Shown: positions 17,456 through 26,900 of the stretch, piece after piece
How positions within the stretch are numbered: position 1 is the stretch's first letter
Layout: every line of letters starts with the position of its first letter
Assembly: GCF_013035315.1 (NCBI RefSeq)
Contig: NZ_WQHP01000001.1
Coordinates: 496,001-560,000, forward strand
DNA from: Ruegeria arenilitoris
GTDB lineage: Bacteria > Pseudomonadota > Alphaproteobacteria > Rhodobacterales > Rhodobacteraceae
Direction: 5' to 3'
Length of the DNA stretch: 64,000 nt
Translations under genes and position numbers: made by a program
The notes under the pieces: generated by a model
Seen by the model: only the letters and a program-made list of their open reading frames with translations
Told to the model about the DNA's origin: nothing
Databases searched by the model: none

Positions 17456-18880
17456 TTACTGGTTCTTTCGACCTTCATAAGCCGCCAGCGCGCGCGCCCT
17501 GCCGGTGGCCAAGGCCACAACGGGTTGAGGGTACGGGTCAGTTGGGCTGAGGCCCCAAGACTTCGGAACCGCATCGAAATAGGCCAACGCAGTTTCGGGC
17601 GGATTGGCCTGCCCCTCGACGATCCACTGCCGGACATATCGCGATTGCGGATCAAACTTTTCCTGCTGCGTCTGCGGGTTGAAGATGCGAAAAAATGGCG
17701 AAGCATCCGGTCCTGACCCTGCAACCCATTGCCAGCCCATCGCGTTCGCGGCCGGGTCCCAGTCAATAAGACACTCCGAAAACCAGTCCATACCGATTTT
17801 CCAATGGGTCATCAGGTGTTTGGTCAGGTAACTGGCCACGATCATTCGGGCGCGATTGTGCATCCGCCCGGTCACATACATCTGCCGCAAACCGGCATCG
17901 ACGCCCGGCACCCCTGTCTTGGCCTGCTTCCAGGCAATGACTTCGGGGCTGTCGGCATCGGTGTTCCAAGGGAAACTATCCCATTCGGGCTTCCAGTTTC
18001 CGCTCAGCAACGATGGCGTGTGATACATCAGGTGATAGGCGAATTCGCGCCAGACGAGCTGGCGCAAATAGGGTTCCCCCCCCTGCACACCGGTCATGCC
18101 GGCCTGCTGGATTGTGTGCCATACGCTCCGCGGGCCGATTTCGCCCAACGACAGGTATTCCGAAAGGTTCGACGTACCATCGATGTCCAGACGGTCCCGA
18201 TGGTCAGAGTAGTCGGTTACGCGGTCCAGAAACTGGTGCAGCGCCTGAATGGCAGCGGCCTCGCCCGGGCGAACGAAAGGAGCTACAACGGCTGCTCCGC
18301 GCTGCATTTGCGCGCCCAGGCGCCAATCCTCAAGATCGTCGGACATGGGCCACGTTTCAGGCGTCGGCAGATGCGTTACAGCGGTCGAAGGGGTCGGAAC
18401 ATCCCGGTTATGCACCGCGCGCCACATCGGAGTGAACACGCGGAACGGCTGCCCGGTTTTGGTCGCGACAGTCCAAGGCTCGAACAAAAGATGGCCAGAG
18501 AAGGATTTGGCCAAGACGTTCTGATCCGTTAATGCGGCCTTGATCTTGGTGTCCCGTGCGATGGCTTCGGGATCATAGGCGCGAGACCAGAAAACGCTTT
18601 GCGCCCCGGTCTCTGTGATCAGGTCCTGAAGTACGGTCAAAGCATCGCCGCGCCGCAGGATCAACTTGCTGCCCGCGTCCCGGAGCGCGTCGGAAAAGGC
18701 TTTCAGTCCCAAACCCAGTCGCCATTTCGGCGCTGCGCCAAGCGCATCGACACTGTCGTCGCAAATAAACACGGGAATGACCGGACGCCCGGTTTCAGCC
18801 GCCTCACTCAGTGCTGGGTGATCCGACAGGCGCAAGTCCCGCCGGAACCACATGATGATCGGTGACCGCTCGTTTTCCAT
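17456..18880 (-). CDS. phrB: Deoxyribodipyrimidine photolyase
   Basis: Encodes 474 residues from the ATG at 18880 (MENERSPIIMWFRRDLRL), preceded by AGGGCGG. It repairs UV-induced cyclobutane pyrimidine dimers using FADH- and light. The N-terminal alpha/beta antenna domain starts at IIMWFRRDLRLSDHPAL; the C-terminal FAD domain carries WREFAYHLMYHTP, GVPGVDAGLRQM, TGRMHNRARMIVASYL and the tryptophan-rich WDPAANAMGWQWVAGSG segment. These are the class I CPD photolyase signatures. The gene sits 47 bases after a class V aminotransferase gene and before cfa on the same strand. Confidence 0.92.
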   Translation of the reverse strand: MENERSPIIMWFRRDLRLSDHPALSEAAETGRPVIPVFICDDSVDALGAAPKWRLGLGLKAFSDALRDAGSKLILRRGDALTVLQDLITETGAQSVFWSRAYDPEAIARDTKIKAALTDQNVLAKSFSGHLLFEPWTVATKTGQPFRVFTPMWRAVHNRDVPTPSTAVTHLPTPETWPMSDDLEDWRLGAQMQRGAAVVAPFVRPGEAAAIQALHQFLDRVTDYSDHRDRLDIDGTSNLSEYLSLGEIGPRSVWHTIQQAGMTGVQGGEPYLRQLVWREFAYHLMYHTPSLLSGNWKPEWDSFPWNTDADSPEVIAWKQAKTGVPGVDAGLRQMYVTGRMHNRARMIVASYLTKHLMTHWKIGMDWFSECLIDWDPAANAMGWQWVAGSGPDASPFFRIFNPQTQQEKFDPQSRYVRQWIVEGQANPPETALAYFDAVPKSWGLSPTDPYPQPVVALATGRARALAAYEGRKNQ

Positions 18881-18927
18881 GTCCGCCCTGGTGTTTTCTT
18901 CGGTTACGAAGCAGAGCGGACACTGGA

Positions 18928-20154
18928 TCACAAAACGTCGTCAAGTGCATTCAAAAGCTGATCAATTTCCTGTTGCGAGGTGTAATGCGTGAAGCTGACC
19001 CGCAGCACACCCTGATCCAGATCCACCCCCATCGCCTGCAGTGGGCGCACGGCGTAAAAGTCTCCGCCTCCGGCCATAACTCCGTGCTTGGCAAGCTCCG
19101 CTGCGATGGCTTCGGCGTTTCGGTTCAGCGCGAGGGCCACGGTCGGCGCACGGCGCGACGCATCAGAGGTTCCGATCAAACGGACCGCATTGCGATCCTT
19201 GACCGCGTCCAGAACAGGTTGCAGCAATTCGATTTCATGACCGCGCATAAGGTCGTGAACAAAACCACCACGCTGGGCTGCGTCCTTTGCCGGTTCGCCA
19301 TGATGGTCACAGAGTAGGTCCACATAGTCCGCCATGCCGGCGCTTGCAGCGATCTGGGCGTGATCCGGTCCAGCCGGAGTAAAGCGTTTATACAGAACAT
19401 CACCGTTGAAGAAATGCGCCTGATTGGGCAGCATTTCCCCGATGGTGCGACGGATCACCATGCAGCCCTGATGCGGGCCATAGGTTTTATAGGCCGAAAA
19501 CAGATAGATATCTGGCCCCAGATCACCCACATTCGGGAACCCGTGCGGGGCATAAGACACGCCATCCACGCAGACAAACGCGCCCGCCGCGTGCGCGATC
19601 GCGGTAATTTCAATGACCGGGTTGATCTCGCCAATCACGTTCGAGCAATGGGGGAAACACACAAGCCGGACCTTTTCGTCCAGCAGGTTTTCCAGGTCCA
19701 TCGGGTTCAGAGAGCCGGTTTCCGGATCAATCTGCCACTCGCGGATCTCGATCCCCTCGTCCGCCAGCCGCCGCCATGGGCCCGAGTTCGCCTCGTGATC
19801 CTGATTGGTCACAATGATGGCTTCGCCGGGTTGCATCCACTGCCTGAAAGCCTGCGCCAGCACATAGGTGTTCTGAGTTGTCGAGGGACCAAAGCTTAGT
19901 TCATCCGCTTCGACACCCAGGATGGCTGCCATCCGCACACGCGCCTCGTCCATTTCCTCACCGGCCAGACGGCTGGCGTCGTACGGGGCGTAGGGCTGCA
20001 CTTTGCGCTGGGTGTAGTACCGCGTAAGTCGGTCAAGAACTGGCCTGCAAGTGTATGATCCACCAGCATTTTCAAAGAAGGCCTGCCCCTGCAGAACGGG
20101 TTCGGAAAAGGCCGGAAACTGTGACCGGACAAAATTGATATCCAGAGCGCTCAT
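18928..20154 (-). CDS. Class V aminotransferase (cysteine desulfurase-like)
   Basis: Encodes 408 residues from the ATG at 20154 with AAGGAG 9 bases upstream. It is a PLP enzyme of the class V family, closest by eye to the cysteine-desulfurase-like VC1184 type. Seen: FENAGGSYTCRPVLDRL near the start, the aspartate of CVDGVSYAPHG and the Schiff-base lysine in LFSAYKTYGPHQG. I see no flexible loop with catalytic cysteine of the NifS/IscS kind, so real desulfurase activity is doubtful and the substrate is unknown. It leads the leftward run toward phrB-cfa-trgAB-cysK, and a strong inverted repeat lies in front of it. Confidence 0.82.
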   Translation of the reverse strand: MSALDINFVRSQFPAFSEPVLQGQAFFENAGGSYTCRPVLDRLTRYYTQRKVQPYAPYDASRLAGEEMDEARVRMAAILGVEADELSFGPSTTQNTYVLAQAFRQWMQPGEAIIVTNQDHEANSGPWRRLADEGIEIREWQIDPETGSLNPMDLENLLDEKVRLVCFPHCSNVIGEINPVIEITAIAHAAGAFVCVDGVSYAPHGFPNVGDLGPDIYLFSAYKTYGPHQGCMVIRRTIGEMLPNQAHFFNGDVLYKRFTPAGPDHAQIAASAGMADYVDLLCDHHGEPAKDAAQRGGFVHDLMRGHEIELLQPVLDAVKDRNAVRLIGTSDASRRAPTVALALNRNAEAIAAELAKHGVMAGGGDFYAVRPLQAMGVDLDQGVLRVSFTHYTSQQEIDQLLNALDDVL

Positions 20155-20201
20155 CGCACGTCTCTCCTTGATCATGCACGTTCATCCAAGAGGTGCCCGA
20201 G

Positions 20202-20229
20202 CATGATTTCGGAAACCTCGGAAATCATG
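20202..20229 (-). promoter_or_regulatory. 9-bp inverted repeat, putative operator of the aminotransferase-led run
   Basis: CATGATTTC (20202-20210) and GAAATCATG (20221-20229) are perfect inverted arms with a 10-base spacer. The repeat ends 48 bases before the aminotransferase ATG and lies inside the only non-coding stretch between the pyrH terminator and that gene. No T-run follows on either strand, so an operator is more likely than a terminator. Confidence 0.5.
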
Positions 20230-20356
20230 GCAGGTCTTCCAGCCCAGTCCGCCGCCAAAACGTGTGCAGACAGCCCCGACGTGTAAATCCGCAGGAACAG
20301 CGCCAAACTGCCGAGGTGGTAGAGCTTCGTCAAGCACACTACGCGGCTGGCACATG

Positions 20357-20386
20357 AAAAAAGCCGGGCTGGGCAGCCCGGCTTTT
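20357..20386 (-). terminator. Intrinsic terminator after pyrH
   Basis: Stem GCCGGGCT/AGCCCGGC (20363-20370 with 20375-20382), tetraloop, flanking A/T pairs, and six T residues on the minus strand. It closes the pyrH transcript 20 bases after its stop and separates it from the downstream aminotransferase gene. Confidence 0.85.
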
Positions 20387-20405
20387 CGGCAAGCTGTCGC
20401 GTAGC

Positions 20406-21158
20406 TTAGCCCTGAACTTTGGTATACGTACCCTCGCCCGCTAGAATACCGCGGAACCCGCCGGGCTCATCCAGACCAAACACAATGAGCGGAAGGTTGT
20501 TGTCGCGTGCAAGCGCAATCGCCGAGGCATCCATGACCCGCAGGCGCTTAGCCAGAACATCGTCATAGCTGACCGTGTCATAGCGCACGGCATCCGCGTG
20601 TTCCTTGGGGTCTTTGTCATAGATGCCGTCGACACCGTTCTTACCCATGAAGATCGCCTGACAAGCCATTTCGTTGGCGCGCAAAGTCGCGGCGGTATCG
20701 GTCGTGAAATACGGGTTGCCGGTCCCGGCAGCAAAGATACAAACCCGCTTTTTCTCAAGGTGGCGCACGGCGCGGCGGCGGATGTAAGGCTCGCAAACCT
20801 CATCCATACGAATGGCCGAGATCACACGTGTGAACACCCCGATCTCTTCCAGTGCCGATTGCATCCCCAGAGCGTTCATCACGGTGGCCAGCATGCCCAT
20901 GTAATCGGCGGTCGTCCGCTCCATGCCCTGTGCCGAGCCACTGAGGCCGCGGAAAATGTTGCCCCCACCGATGACCATACAAATCTCAACGCCCAGATCG
21001 TGGACCGATTTAACCTCTTGCGCGATGCGCTGAACGGTGGGCGGATGCAGGCCAAACCCCTGATCGCCCATAAGCGCCTCGCCCGAGATTTTCAGCATCA
21101 CGCGATCATACTTTGGTTTTGGAGTTTCGGCGGTATCGGTGTTCGGGGAAAGGCTCAT
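20406..21158 (-). CDS. pyrH: UMP kinase
   Basis: Encodes 250 residues of the amino-acid-kinase fold that phosphorylates UMP to UDP in pyrimidine nucleotide synthesis; hexameric in bacteria and feedback-inhibited by UTP. Seen: [17 protein letters not shown] near the N-terminus, [10 protein letters not shown], the [20 protein letters not shown] nucleotide-site segment and [14 protein letters not shown] short acidic N-terminal extension (residues 1-18) precedes the fold. A terminator follows at once, so frr, often the next gene in proteobacteria, is not co-transcribed here. Divergent from miaA. Confidence 0.95.
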   Translation of the reverse strand: MSLSPNTDTAETPKPKYDRVMLKISGEALMGDQGFGLHPPTVQRIAQEVKSVHDLGVEICMVIGGGNIFRGLSGSAQGMERTTADYMGMLATVMNALGMQSALEEIGVFTRVISAIRMDEVCEPYIRRRAVRHLEKKRVCIFAAGTGNPYFTTDTAATLRANEMACQAIFMGKNGVDGIYDKDPKEHADAVRYDTVSYDDVLAKRLRVMDASAIALARDNNLPLIVFGLDEPGGFRGILAGEGTYTKVQG

Positions 21159-21254
21159 GTTGCGCTCCGGGCTGGCACGGGTTTATTTCCGGCGCAAAAT
21201 GAAGCAAAAACTCCGCAGGTTCAATGCGGTTGGTTAGGAATGAGGCGGCCCGAA

Positions 21255-22145
21255 ATGACCAAAGCCCCTACATCGCAGATTTTGGACCGTTTGCCCCCGA
21301 TCCCTGACGATAAGCCGGTGCTGATCGCCGGCCCTACCGCATCAGGCAAATCCGAGCTGGCCTTGCAAATTGCCGAACAATTCGGCGGCGTCATCGTAAA
21401 TGCTGACGCGAGTCAGGTCTATGACTGCTGGCGCGTGATCTCGGCCCGCCCTTCGGCCGAGGATGAAGCCCGTGCGCCGCATTTGCTGTACGGCCATGTC
21501 GCCTACGATCAGTCCTATTCCACAGGTCATTGGCTGCGCGAGGTCAAGCCGCTGCTGCGCGGCAAGGCTCGGCCAATCATCGTGGGGGGCACGGGGCTGT
21601 ATTTTTCGGCCCTGACCGAAGGCATGGCGGATATCCCGGCGACTCCACCTGAAATACGGGAACAGGCAGATAACCTGAGCCTTGAGGCTCTGCTTGACGG
21701 GGTCGACGGCCTGACCCGCGACCGCATTGACACGCAGAACCGCGCACGGGTTCAGCGCGCGTGGGAAGTACAGCAAGCCACCGGCAAAAGCCTTTCCGCC
21801 TGGCAGGACGAAACGCCGCCGCCGGTTCTGAACCTGAACGACGCCGTGCCGATTGTGTTTAACGTGGATAAGCAATGGCTTCTGGACCGCATCACCCGGC
21901 GGTTCGATCAGATGCTGGAAACCGGGGCGCTGGCCGAAGTCGAGCAAATGCGCGATCTCTATGACCCGTCGCTTCCTGCATTCAAAGCCATCGGCGTCCC
22001 AGAGCTGATGGTATATCTTGATGGCACCATGACGCTGGATGAGGCGCGGAATCGAGCGACAATTTCCACCCGCCAATTCGCCAAACGCCAGCGCACATGG
22101 TTCCGAGCACGGATGAAGTCGTGGAATACAATCGACTTGTCATAG
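21255..22145 (+). CDS. miaA: tRNA dimethylallyltransferase
   Basis: Encodes 296 residues from the ATG at 21255 (GAGG 8 bases upstream); an ATG at 21240 is possible but its ribosome site would be too close. MiaA adds a dimethylallyl group to A37 of tRNAs reading U-starting codons. Seen: the P-loop [15 protein letters not shown], the aspartate of [13 protein letters not shown], the STGHWLREV region and the basic C-terminal [16 protein letters not shown]. The family's DxxTxG-type pattern around the substrate site is present in VNADASQVY. It is divergent from pyrH with a 96-base intergenic region. Confidence 0.93.
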   Translation: MTKAPTSQILDRLPPIPDDKPVLIAGPTASGKSELALQIAEQFGGVIVNADASQVYDCWRVISARPSAEDEARAPHLLYGHVAYDQSYSTGHWLREVKPLLRGKARPIIVGGTGLYFSALTEGMADIPATPPEIREQADNLSLEALLDGVDGLTRDRIDTQNRARVQRAWEVQQATGKSLSAWQDETPPPVLNLNDAVPIVFNVDKQWLLDRITRRFDQMLETGALAEVEQMRDLYDPSLPAFKAIGVPELMVYLDGTMTLDEARNRATISTRQFAKRQRTWFRARMKSWNTIDLS

Positions 22146-22478
22146 TGATACTTCAATAAATTAAAGCAAAAGTCTTCTCTGTTGCCGACCCGACGGTCAG
22201 GATGCGAATCTGTCATGTTTTTGGGTCGCTGCGACTGGCACTAATGCCGCTATGGCACTGCGCCGCAGGGTAAACTCTGGCTGTCAATGTCGTTTTTGTA
22301 CCTCTAATGACGATTTCGAACATTGACCTTACCCCGTTTCTGGTGCGGAATGTCGGGTATGGGGATGTGCAGAATGCAATGCCAGAACAATGACCGAAAC
22401 CGCCAACCGGATAACGACGGTCTGAGCGGTTAGACAAAAGCATCCTAAAAAAATACCGTTTCACAGGGAGTAATGTTG
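22146..22478 (+). other. Intergenic leader region of the peptide ABC operon
   Basis: These 333 bases carry no convincing gene. They are richer in A/T than the flanks near both ends. Two TGGCACT direct repeats lie at 22236-22242 and 22253-22259 (17 bases apart). The ribosome site CAGGGAG at 22464-22470 belongs to the next gene. I do not see a confident promoter or riboswitch. Confidence 0.5.
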
Positions 22479-24149
22479 ATGACAAACAAAACAACGACCG
22501 GAGCACCGGTTCACTGGGCAGCAGAAATGCACGCTCAGGAATACCGGGACGGTAAGCTGAACCGACGCGAATTCCTGACCCGCACCACCGGCTTGGGCGT
22601 TACAGCGGCAGCAGCCTATGGCCTGATTGGTCTGCCGGCACCGGCGCATGCAGAAGGTGAAGACGCCAAGAAAGAAGGCGGCACCCTGCGCGTTCAGATG
22701 GAAGTTCGTGCGCTGAAAGACCCCCGTACATATGACTGGTCGCAAATTGCGAACGTCACCCGCGGCACCCTTGAGAACCTGGTCGAATACAACTCGGACG
22801 GTACGTTCCGCGGCATGCTGCTGGAAGGTTGGGAAGTCAACGAAGACGCAACCGAGTACACTTTGAAGGTGCGCCCGGGCGTCAAGTGGAACAACGGCGA
22901 CGACTTCACTGCAGATGACGTGGCCCGCAACATTGCGCGCTGGTGCGACAAGAGCTCGGAAACCAACTCGATGGCGGGCCGCTTTGCGACGCTCGTCGAC
23001 GCAGACACGGGTCAGGCGATCGAAGGTGGCATCGAGGTAGTTGACCCAACCACTGTCAAACTGAACCTGCCCGCCTCTGACATCTCGCTGATTGCGGGTA
23101 TGGCTGACTATCCTGCGGCGATCGTCCACAGCTCGTTCAGCGAGAACGACCTGCTGAACAACGTGGGCACCGGCCCGTATCTGGTTCAGGATCTGGAAGT
23201 CGGGGTGAAGGCCACTCTGGTCCGCAACGAGAACCACACCTGGTGGGGTGAAGAGGTCTTTGGCCGCCCTGCTCTGGATAGCATCGTCTATATCGACTAC
23301 GGCACCGACCCGTCCGCATGGCTGGCCGCGCTGGAGTCCGATGAAGTCGACATGCTGTATGAATCGGTTGGTGAATTCATCGACGTGATGGACGGCCTTG
23401 GCTATGTGAAGTCGGAAGTGGTGACCATGAACACCATTGTCATCCGTCCGAACCAGCTGGCTGAAGTTGACGGCAAGCGCGTCTACGAAGACAAGCGTGT
23501 GCGTCAGGCTCTGCAAATGGCCGTGGACAATTCGGTCTGTCTGGAACTGGGCTTTGGTGGCCGCGGCTCGCCTGCGGAAAACCACCACGTTGGTCCGATC
23601 CACCCGGACTACTACGAACTGCCGCCGCAGAAGGTTGATCCCGAAGGTGCCCGTGCACTGATGGAAGAAGCCGGAATGGCCGATTTCGAGCACGAGCTGA
23701 TCTCGATCGACGACGACTGGCGCCGGAACACCACCGACGCGGTTGCCGCACAGCTGCGTGATGCGGGTATCAAGGTCAAGCGGACCGTTCTGCCGGGCAA
23801 CACCTTCTGGAACGACTGGGCGAAGTATCCGTACAGCTCGACCAACTGGAACCACCGTCCGCTGGGCGTTCAGATCTGGGCGCTGGCCTACCGTTCGGGC
23901 GAAGCCTGGAACGAATTCGGCTGGGCGAACCCCGAGTTCGACGCCCTGCTGACCGAAGCGCTGGCTATTGCTGACGCGGACAAGCGCCGCGAAGTGGTCG
24001 CCAAGGGCGAAGCGATGATCCAGGAAGAAGGCGTGACCATTCAGCCGTACTGGCGTTCGCTCTATCGCCACATGAAGGACGGGCTTGTCGGCACCGACAT
24101 GCACGTCTCGTTCGAGCATCACCACTATAAGTGGGGCTGGGCGGCCTAA
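22479..24149 (+). CDS. Tat-exported ABC transporter substrate-binding protein (peptide/nickel family)
   Basis: Encodes 556 residues from the ATG at 22479, 8 bases after CAGGGAG; an ATG at 22473 is too close to that site. The N-terminus has a twin-arginine signal ([20 protein letters not shown]) ending near PAHA, so it is exported folded to the periplasm. The mature part is a family 5 (DppA/OppA-like) binding protein, with the conserved [19 protein letters not shown] element. It is followed by two permease genes and a fused ATPase, giving a complete peptide-type importer. Ligand unknown; the family also takes up opines, nickel and sugars. Confidence 0.9.
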   Translation: MTNKTTTGAPVHWAAEMHAQEYRDGKLNRREFLTRTTGLGVTAAAAYGLIGLPAPAHAEGEDAKKEGGTLRVQMEVRALKDPRTYDWSQIANVTRGTLENLVEYNSDGTFRGMLLEGWEVNEDATEYTLKVRPGVKWNNGDDFTADDVARNIARWCDKSSETNSMAGRFATLVDADTGQAIEGGIEVVDPTTVKLNLPASDISLIAGMADYPAAIVHSSFSENDLLNNVGTGPYLVQDLEVGVKATLVRNENHTWWGEEVFGRPALDSIVYIDYGTDPSAWLAALESDEVDMLYESVGEFIDVMDGLGYVKSEVVTMNTIVIRPNQLAEVDGKRVYEDKRVRQALQMAVDNSVCLELGFGGRGSPAENHHVGPIHPDYYELPPQKVDPEGARALMEEAGMADFEHELISIDDDWRRNTTDAVAAQLRDAGIKVKRTVLPGNTFWNDWAKYPYSSTNWNHRPLGVQIWALAYRSGEAWNEFGWANPEFDALLTEALAIADADKRREVVAKGEAMIQEEGVTIQPYWRSLYRHMKDGLVGTDMHVSFEHHHYKWGWAA

Positions 24150-24284
24150 GCTCTGCCTGATGTTAACGGGGGCGCCTGATCGGGGCGCCCCTTTCCAGCC
24201 GCAGACAGGCCGACACGGGGTCGGATGTCCGAGGCCAGAAAATGGTCCAATGATCTGCGGAACACCCGAACAACAGGGGCCATC

Positions 24285-25331
24285 ATGGGACTATTCATCC
24301 TCCGACGGTTCGGCGTCATGCTACTCACTGCATTGTGCCTGACTTTCGTGGTCTTTTTTCTGACCAACCTTTACCCAAACCTGGAAAAGCTTGCGAAAAC
24401 GCAGGGCAACCAGCGGATGTCCGACGAACAGGTCGAAACCTGGCTTGAGAACCGGGGGTATCTGCAACCCACGCTGGTCAAGTACGGACAATGGCTGGGT
24501 GTTCTGCCCGGTTACATCAAGACACTTGATGACGGCACGTTCCTGGGCACCTGTACCCGACCTGGATCGACCGAGGAAACGACCCCAAGGTATTGCGGCG
24601 TTCTGCAGGGCGACTGGGGGTATTCAACGGTCTTCAAGGACGAGGTTGGCAGTATTGTCGGAAAGCGCTTGGGCAACACCGGATACCTGATGTTCTGGGT
24701 TCTGGTCCTGATGGTCCCATCCGCGCTTTTGGTCGGTGTACTTGCTGGTATGCGAGAAGGATCAGCTTTGGATCGGTCCCTATCCACCTTCTCGATCATC
24801 ACGACCGCGACACCTGAATACGTGTCCGGCGTTATTTTCATCGCGATCTTCACGTCGTCCACCGTGGGCCTGAAATGGTTCAAGGGCACGGCAACACAAG
24901 CGATGGAGACCCCGACCTTCGAGAACTTCTTCCTGCCGGTTCTGACCATTGCGCTCTATGGCATGGGCTACATCGCCCGAATGACCCGCGCCTCGATGAC
25001 CGAGGTGATGACCGCGCAATACATCCGCACCGCGCGCCTTAAGGGTGTTTCCTTCGGCAACATCGTTATGAAGCACGCGCTGCGCAACGCGCTGATCGCG
25101 CCCTTTACAGTTATCATGCTGCAGTTCCCGTGGCTGCTGAACGGCGTGGTGATCGTTGAGACCCTGTTCAACTACAAGGGCTTTGGCTGGGCGCTGGTGC
25201 AGGCGGCGGGCAACAACGACATTCAGCTCTTGCTGGCGATTTCGGTCGTGTCGGTCTTTGTGGTGCTGGTGACGCAGCTGATATCCGATATCGGCTATGT
25301 CTACCTCAACCCGCGCATCCGTATTTCGTAA
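24285..25331 (+). CDS. Peptide-type ABC transporter permease 1 (DppB-like)
   Basis: Encodes 348 residues from the ATG at 24285 (MGLFILRRFGVMLLTALCL), with AGGGG just upstream; a further in-frame ATG at 24225 adds a hydrophilic tail without a ribosome site. First helix is the usual DppB start. The binding-protein-dependent transport domain occupies about residues 120-340, with the EAA-type loop around RTARLKGVSFGNIVMKHALRNALI. An unusually long external loop (about residues 35-110) holds two cysteines about 17 residues apart (GTCTRPG...RYCGVL), possibly a disulfide. Functions with the following permease. Confidence 0.9.
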   Translation: MGLFILRRFGVMLLTALCLTFVVFFLTNLYPNLEKLAKTQGNQRMSDEQVETWLENRGYLQPTLVKYGQWLGVLPGYIKTLDDGTFLGTCTRPGSTEETTPRYCGVLQGDWGYSTVFKDEVGSIVGKRLGNTGYLMFWVLVLMVPSALLVGVLAGMREGSALDRSLSTFSIITTATPEYVSGVIFIAIFTSSTVGLKWFKGTATQAMETPTFENFFLPVLTIALYGMGYIARMTRASMTEVMTAQYIRTARLKGVSFGNIVMKHALRNALIAPFTVIMLQFPWLLNGVVIVETLFNYKGFGWALVQAAGNNDIQLLLAISVVSVFVVLVTQLISDIGYVYLNPRIRIS

Positions 25332-25344
25332 GGGAGGATAGAAC

Positions 25345-26808
25345 ATGGAACCTCTTAGCTGGACCGGCTCTATCGCCTTTCTGAACCCCATCCTGATGAT
25401 TGCGCTGGCCGCCTTGATCGTGTCGATCGTTGTCTGGATCGTCGGCAGCATCGTCCTGCCGGAAACCCCGGTAAGCGTGAATGTCGACGGCACAATCAGC
25501 TCGGGCAGCGGCATGCGGGGGCTGACGCAATCGGCGTTGAAATACAGCTTCATCGCCTGTGTCGTCCTGTCACTTGCCTACATTGTGCTTGGTATCCTCA
25601 TGGGCACCAGCGCCGGGATTATCGGGGCTATCTCACAACAGTTTCTGCCTGTTTGGTTGTCGCTGATCATCCTTTTTGCGATGTCCATCGCCTTCAAGCG
25701 TCGCTTGGGGCTGTACGGTAAACTGTTCGACAGCCCCATCGGCATGATCGGCTTTGGCCTTGTGATGTTCTGGGTCTTTACCGGCATCTTCGGAGCGCTG
25801 GATCTGATCGTCACACATGACCCGCTGGTGCAGGTGTCCGGTATGAAAAACAAAGTGCCCGGAACGCCTCTGCCCAGCCCTGAAGAGGGCGAATACGCGT
25901 GGTACCTGTTGGGCGGTGATAACCTGGCCCGCGACGTCTTTAGCCGCATGGTTAAGGGCGCGTGGATCGTGGTCCAGATTGCACCACTGGCGACGATGTT
26001 TGCCTTTATGGTCGGGATCACTCTGGGCCTGCCTGCCGGATACTACGGTGGGCGTCTGGACACATTCCTGTCCTTCCTTGCAAACCTGATCCTGGCGTTC
26101 CCGGTGATCCTGCTCTTCTACCTGTTGGTCACACCAGAGATCGTCGCGACCGGCGTTCCGAACTATATGGCGGCCGTGCTGTTCATCTTCCCGATCCTGT
26201 TCATCGGCGTGCTTCTGAACTCGCGGTACTACACCCGTCCAAAGTTCCGTACTCCGCTGTTGATCGGTGTATTGGGGCTGGCGTTGTGGCTGTACCTGTC
26301 GCTGATTTCGACGGGTGGTTATGTCATTAATACCGATGACTACCGTATCTGGGGTTTGCCAACCTACCTGGACCTGTTCGATATTCCGGGCGGTATTCTG
26401 GTTGTGTTCGTGTCGGTGGTCTTTGTGAACTCGCCCACGGTGTTCCGCATCGTGCGCGGACTCGCGCTGGACATCAAAACACGGGACTATGTGGCAGCTG
26501 CCCAAACACGCGGCGAGGGTCCGTGGTACATCATGCTGTGGGAAATCCTGCCCAACGCACGTGGTCCGCTGATCGTCGATTTCTGTCTGCGCATTGGCTA
26601 CACCACGATCTTGCTGGGAACCTTGGGCTTCTTTGGCCTTGGTCTGCCGCCGGAAAGCCCGGATTGGGGTTCGACGATCAACGAGGGGCGCAAGCTTCTG
26701 TCGATCTATCTGCACCCTGCCCTTCCTCCCGCCTTTGCCCTGCTGTCGCTGGTTCTTGGACTGAACCTTTTGGCAGACGGTCTGCGCGAAGAAAGTCTGA
26801 AGGACTGA
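25345..26808 (+). CDS. Peptide-type ABC transporter permease 2 (DppC-like, extended)
   Basis: Encodes 487 residues; GGAGG 7 bases before ATG supports the start. DppC-type permeases are usually about 280-320 residues, so this one is much longer. The extra length is an N-terminal membrane region (segments at about residues 10-40, 60-80 and 90-112) and additional membrane segments (about 250-330) within the transport domain. The EAA loop lies near AAQTRGEGPWYIMLWEILPN. Such long forms occur with long peptide transporters in alphaproteobacteria. It forms the pore with permease 1. Confidence 0.88.
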   Translation: MEPLSWTGSIAFLNPILMIALAALIVSIVVWIVGSIVLPETPVSVNVDGTISSGSGMRGLTQSALKYSFIACVVLSLAYIVLGILMGTSAGIIGAISQQFLPVWLSLIILFAMSIAFKRRLGLYGKLFDSPIGMIGFGLVMFWVFTGIFGALDLIVTHDPLVQVSGMKNKVPGTPLPSPEEGEYAWYLLGGDNLARDVFSRMVKGAWIVVQIAPLATMFAFMVGITLGLPAGYYGGRLDTFLSFLANLILAFPVILLFYLLVTPEIVATGVPNYMAAVLFIFPILFIGVLLNSRYYTRPKFRTPLLIGVLGLALWLYLSLISTGGYVINTDDYRIWGLPTYLDLFDIPGGILVVFVSVVFVNSPTVFRIVRGLALDIKTRDYVAAAQTRGEGPWYIMLWEILPNARGPLIVDFCLRIGYTTILLGTLGFFGLGLPPESPDWGSTINEGRKLLSIYLHPALPPAFALLSLVLGLNLLADGLREESLKD

Positions 26809-26816
26809 TGTGATCG

Positions 26817-26874
26817 AGGCCGGGGGCGCTGCCCCCGGACCCCCGAGGTATTTTTAGCCAGATGAAGGGGATCC
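26817..26874. repeat. GC-rich hairpin repeat of Rhodobacterales type between permease and ATPase genes
   Basis: The 92-base gap between the second permease and the ATPase gene contains a hairpin CCGGGGGC-GCT-GCCCCCGG followed by ACCCCCGAGG, TATTTTT and AGCCAGATGAAG. I recognise this sequence type (hairpin, ACCCCCGnnGTATTT, GCCAnATGAA) as a dispersed intergenic repeat in roseobacters, from memory and not from a search. Inside an operon it could act as an attenuator or as a 3' stability element that sets permease/ATPase ratios. Confidence 0.55.
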
Positions 26875-26900
26875 CCGCGATCTGGTGAGGAGAAACACAG

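Noticed and set aside
20598..21254. In-frame extension upstream of miaA running across pyrH
   Set aside because: It is open only because it lies opposite pyrH; MiaA begins normally at 21255 and the extension has no family similarity.
22236..22259. TGGCACT direct repeats as a sigma-54 promoter (GG-N10-GC spacing seen)
   Set aside because: The -12 element does not fit TTGC well, and only one repeat has the right spacing; too weak to call.
22461..24125. A 554-codon open frame on the minus strand opposite the substrate-binding protein gene
   Set aside because: It is an antisense shadow caused by biased codon use; the plus-strand product has a Tat signal and a known family, and the minus-strand protein has no recognisable pattern or ribosome site.
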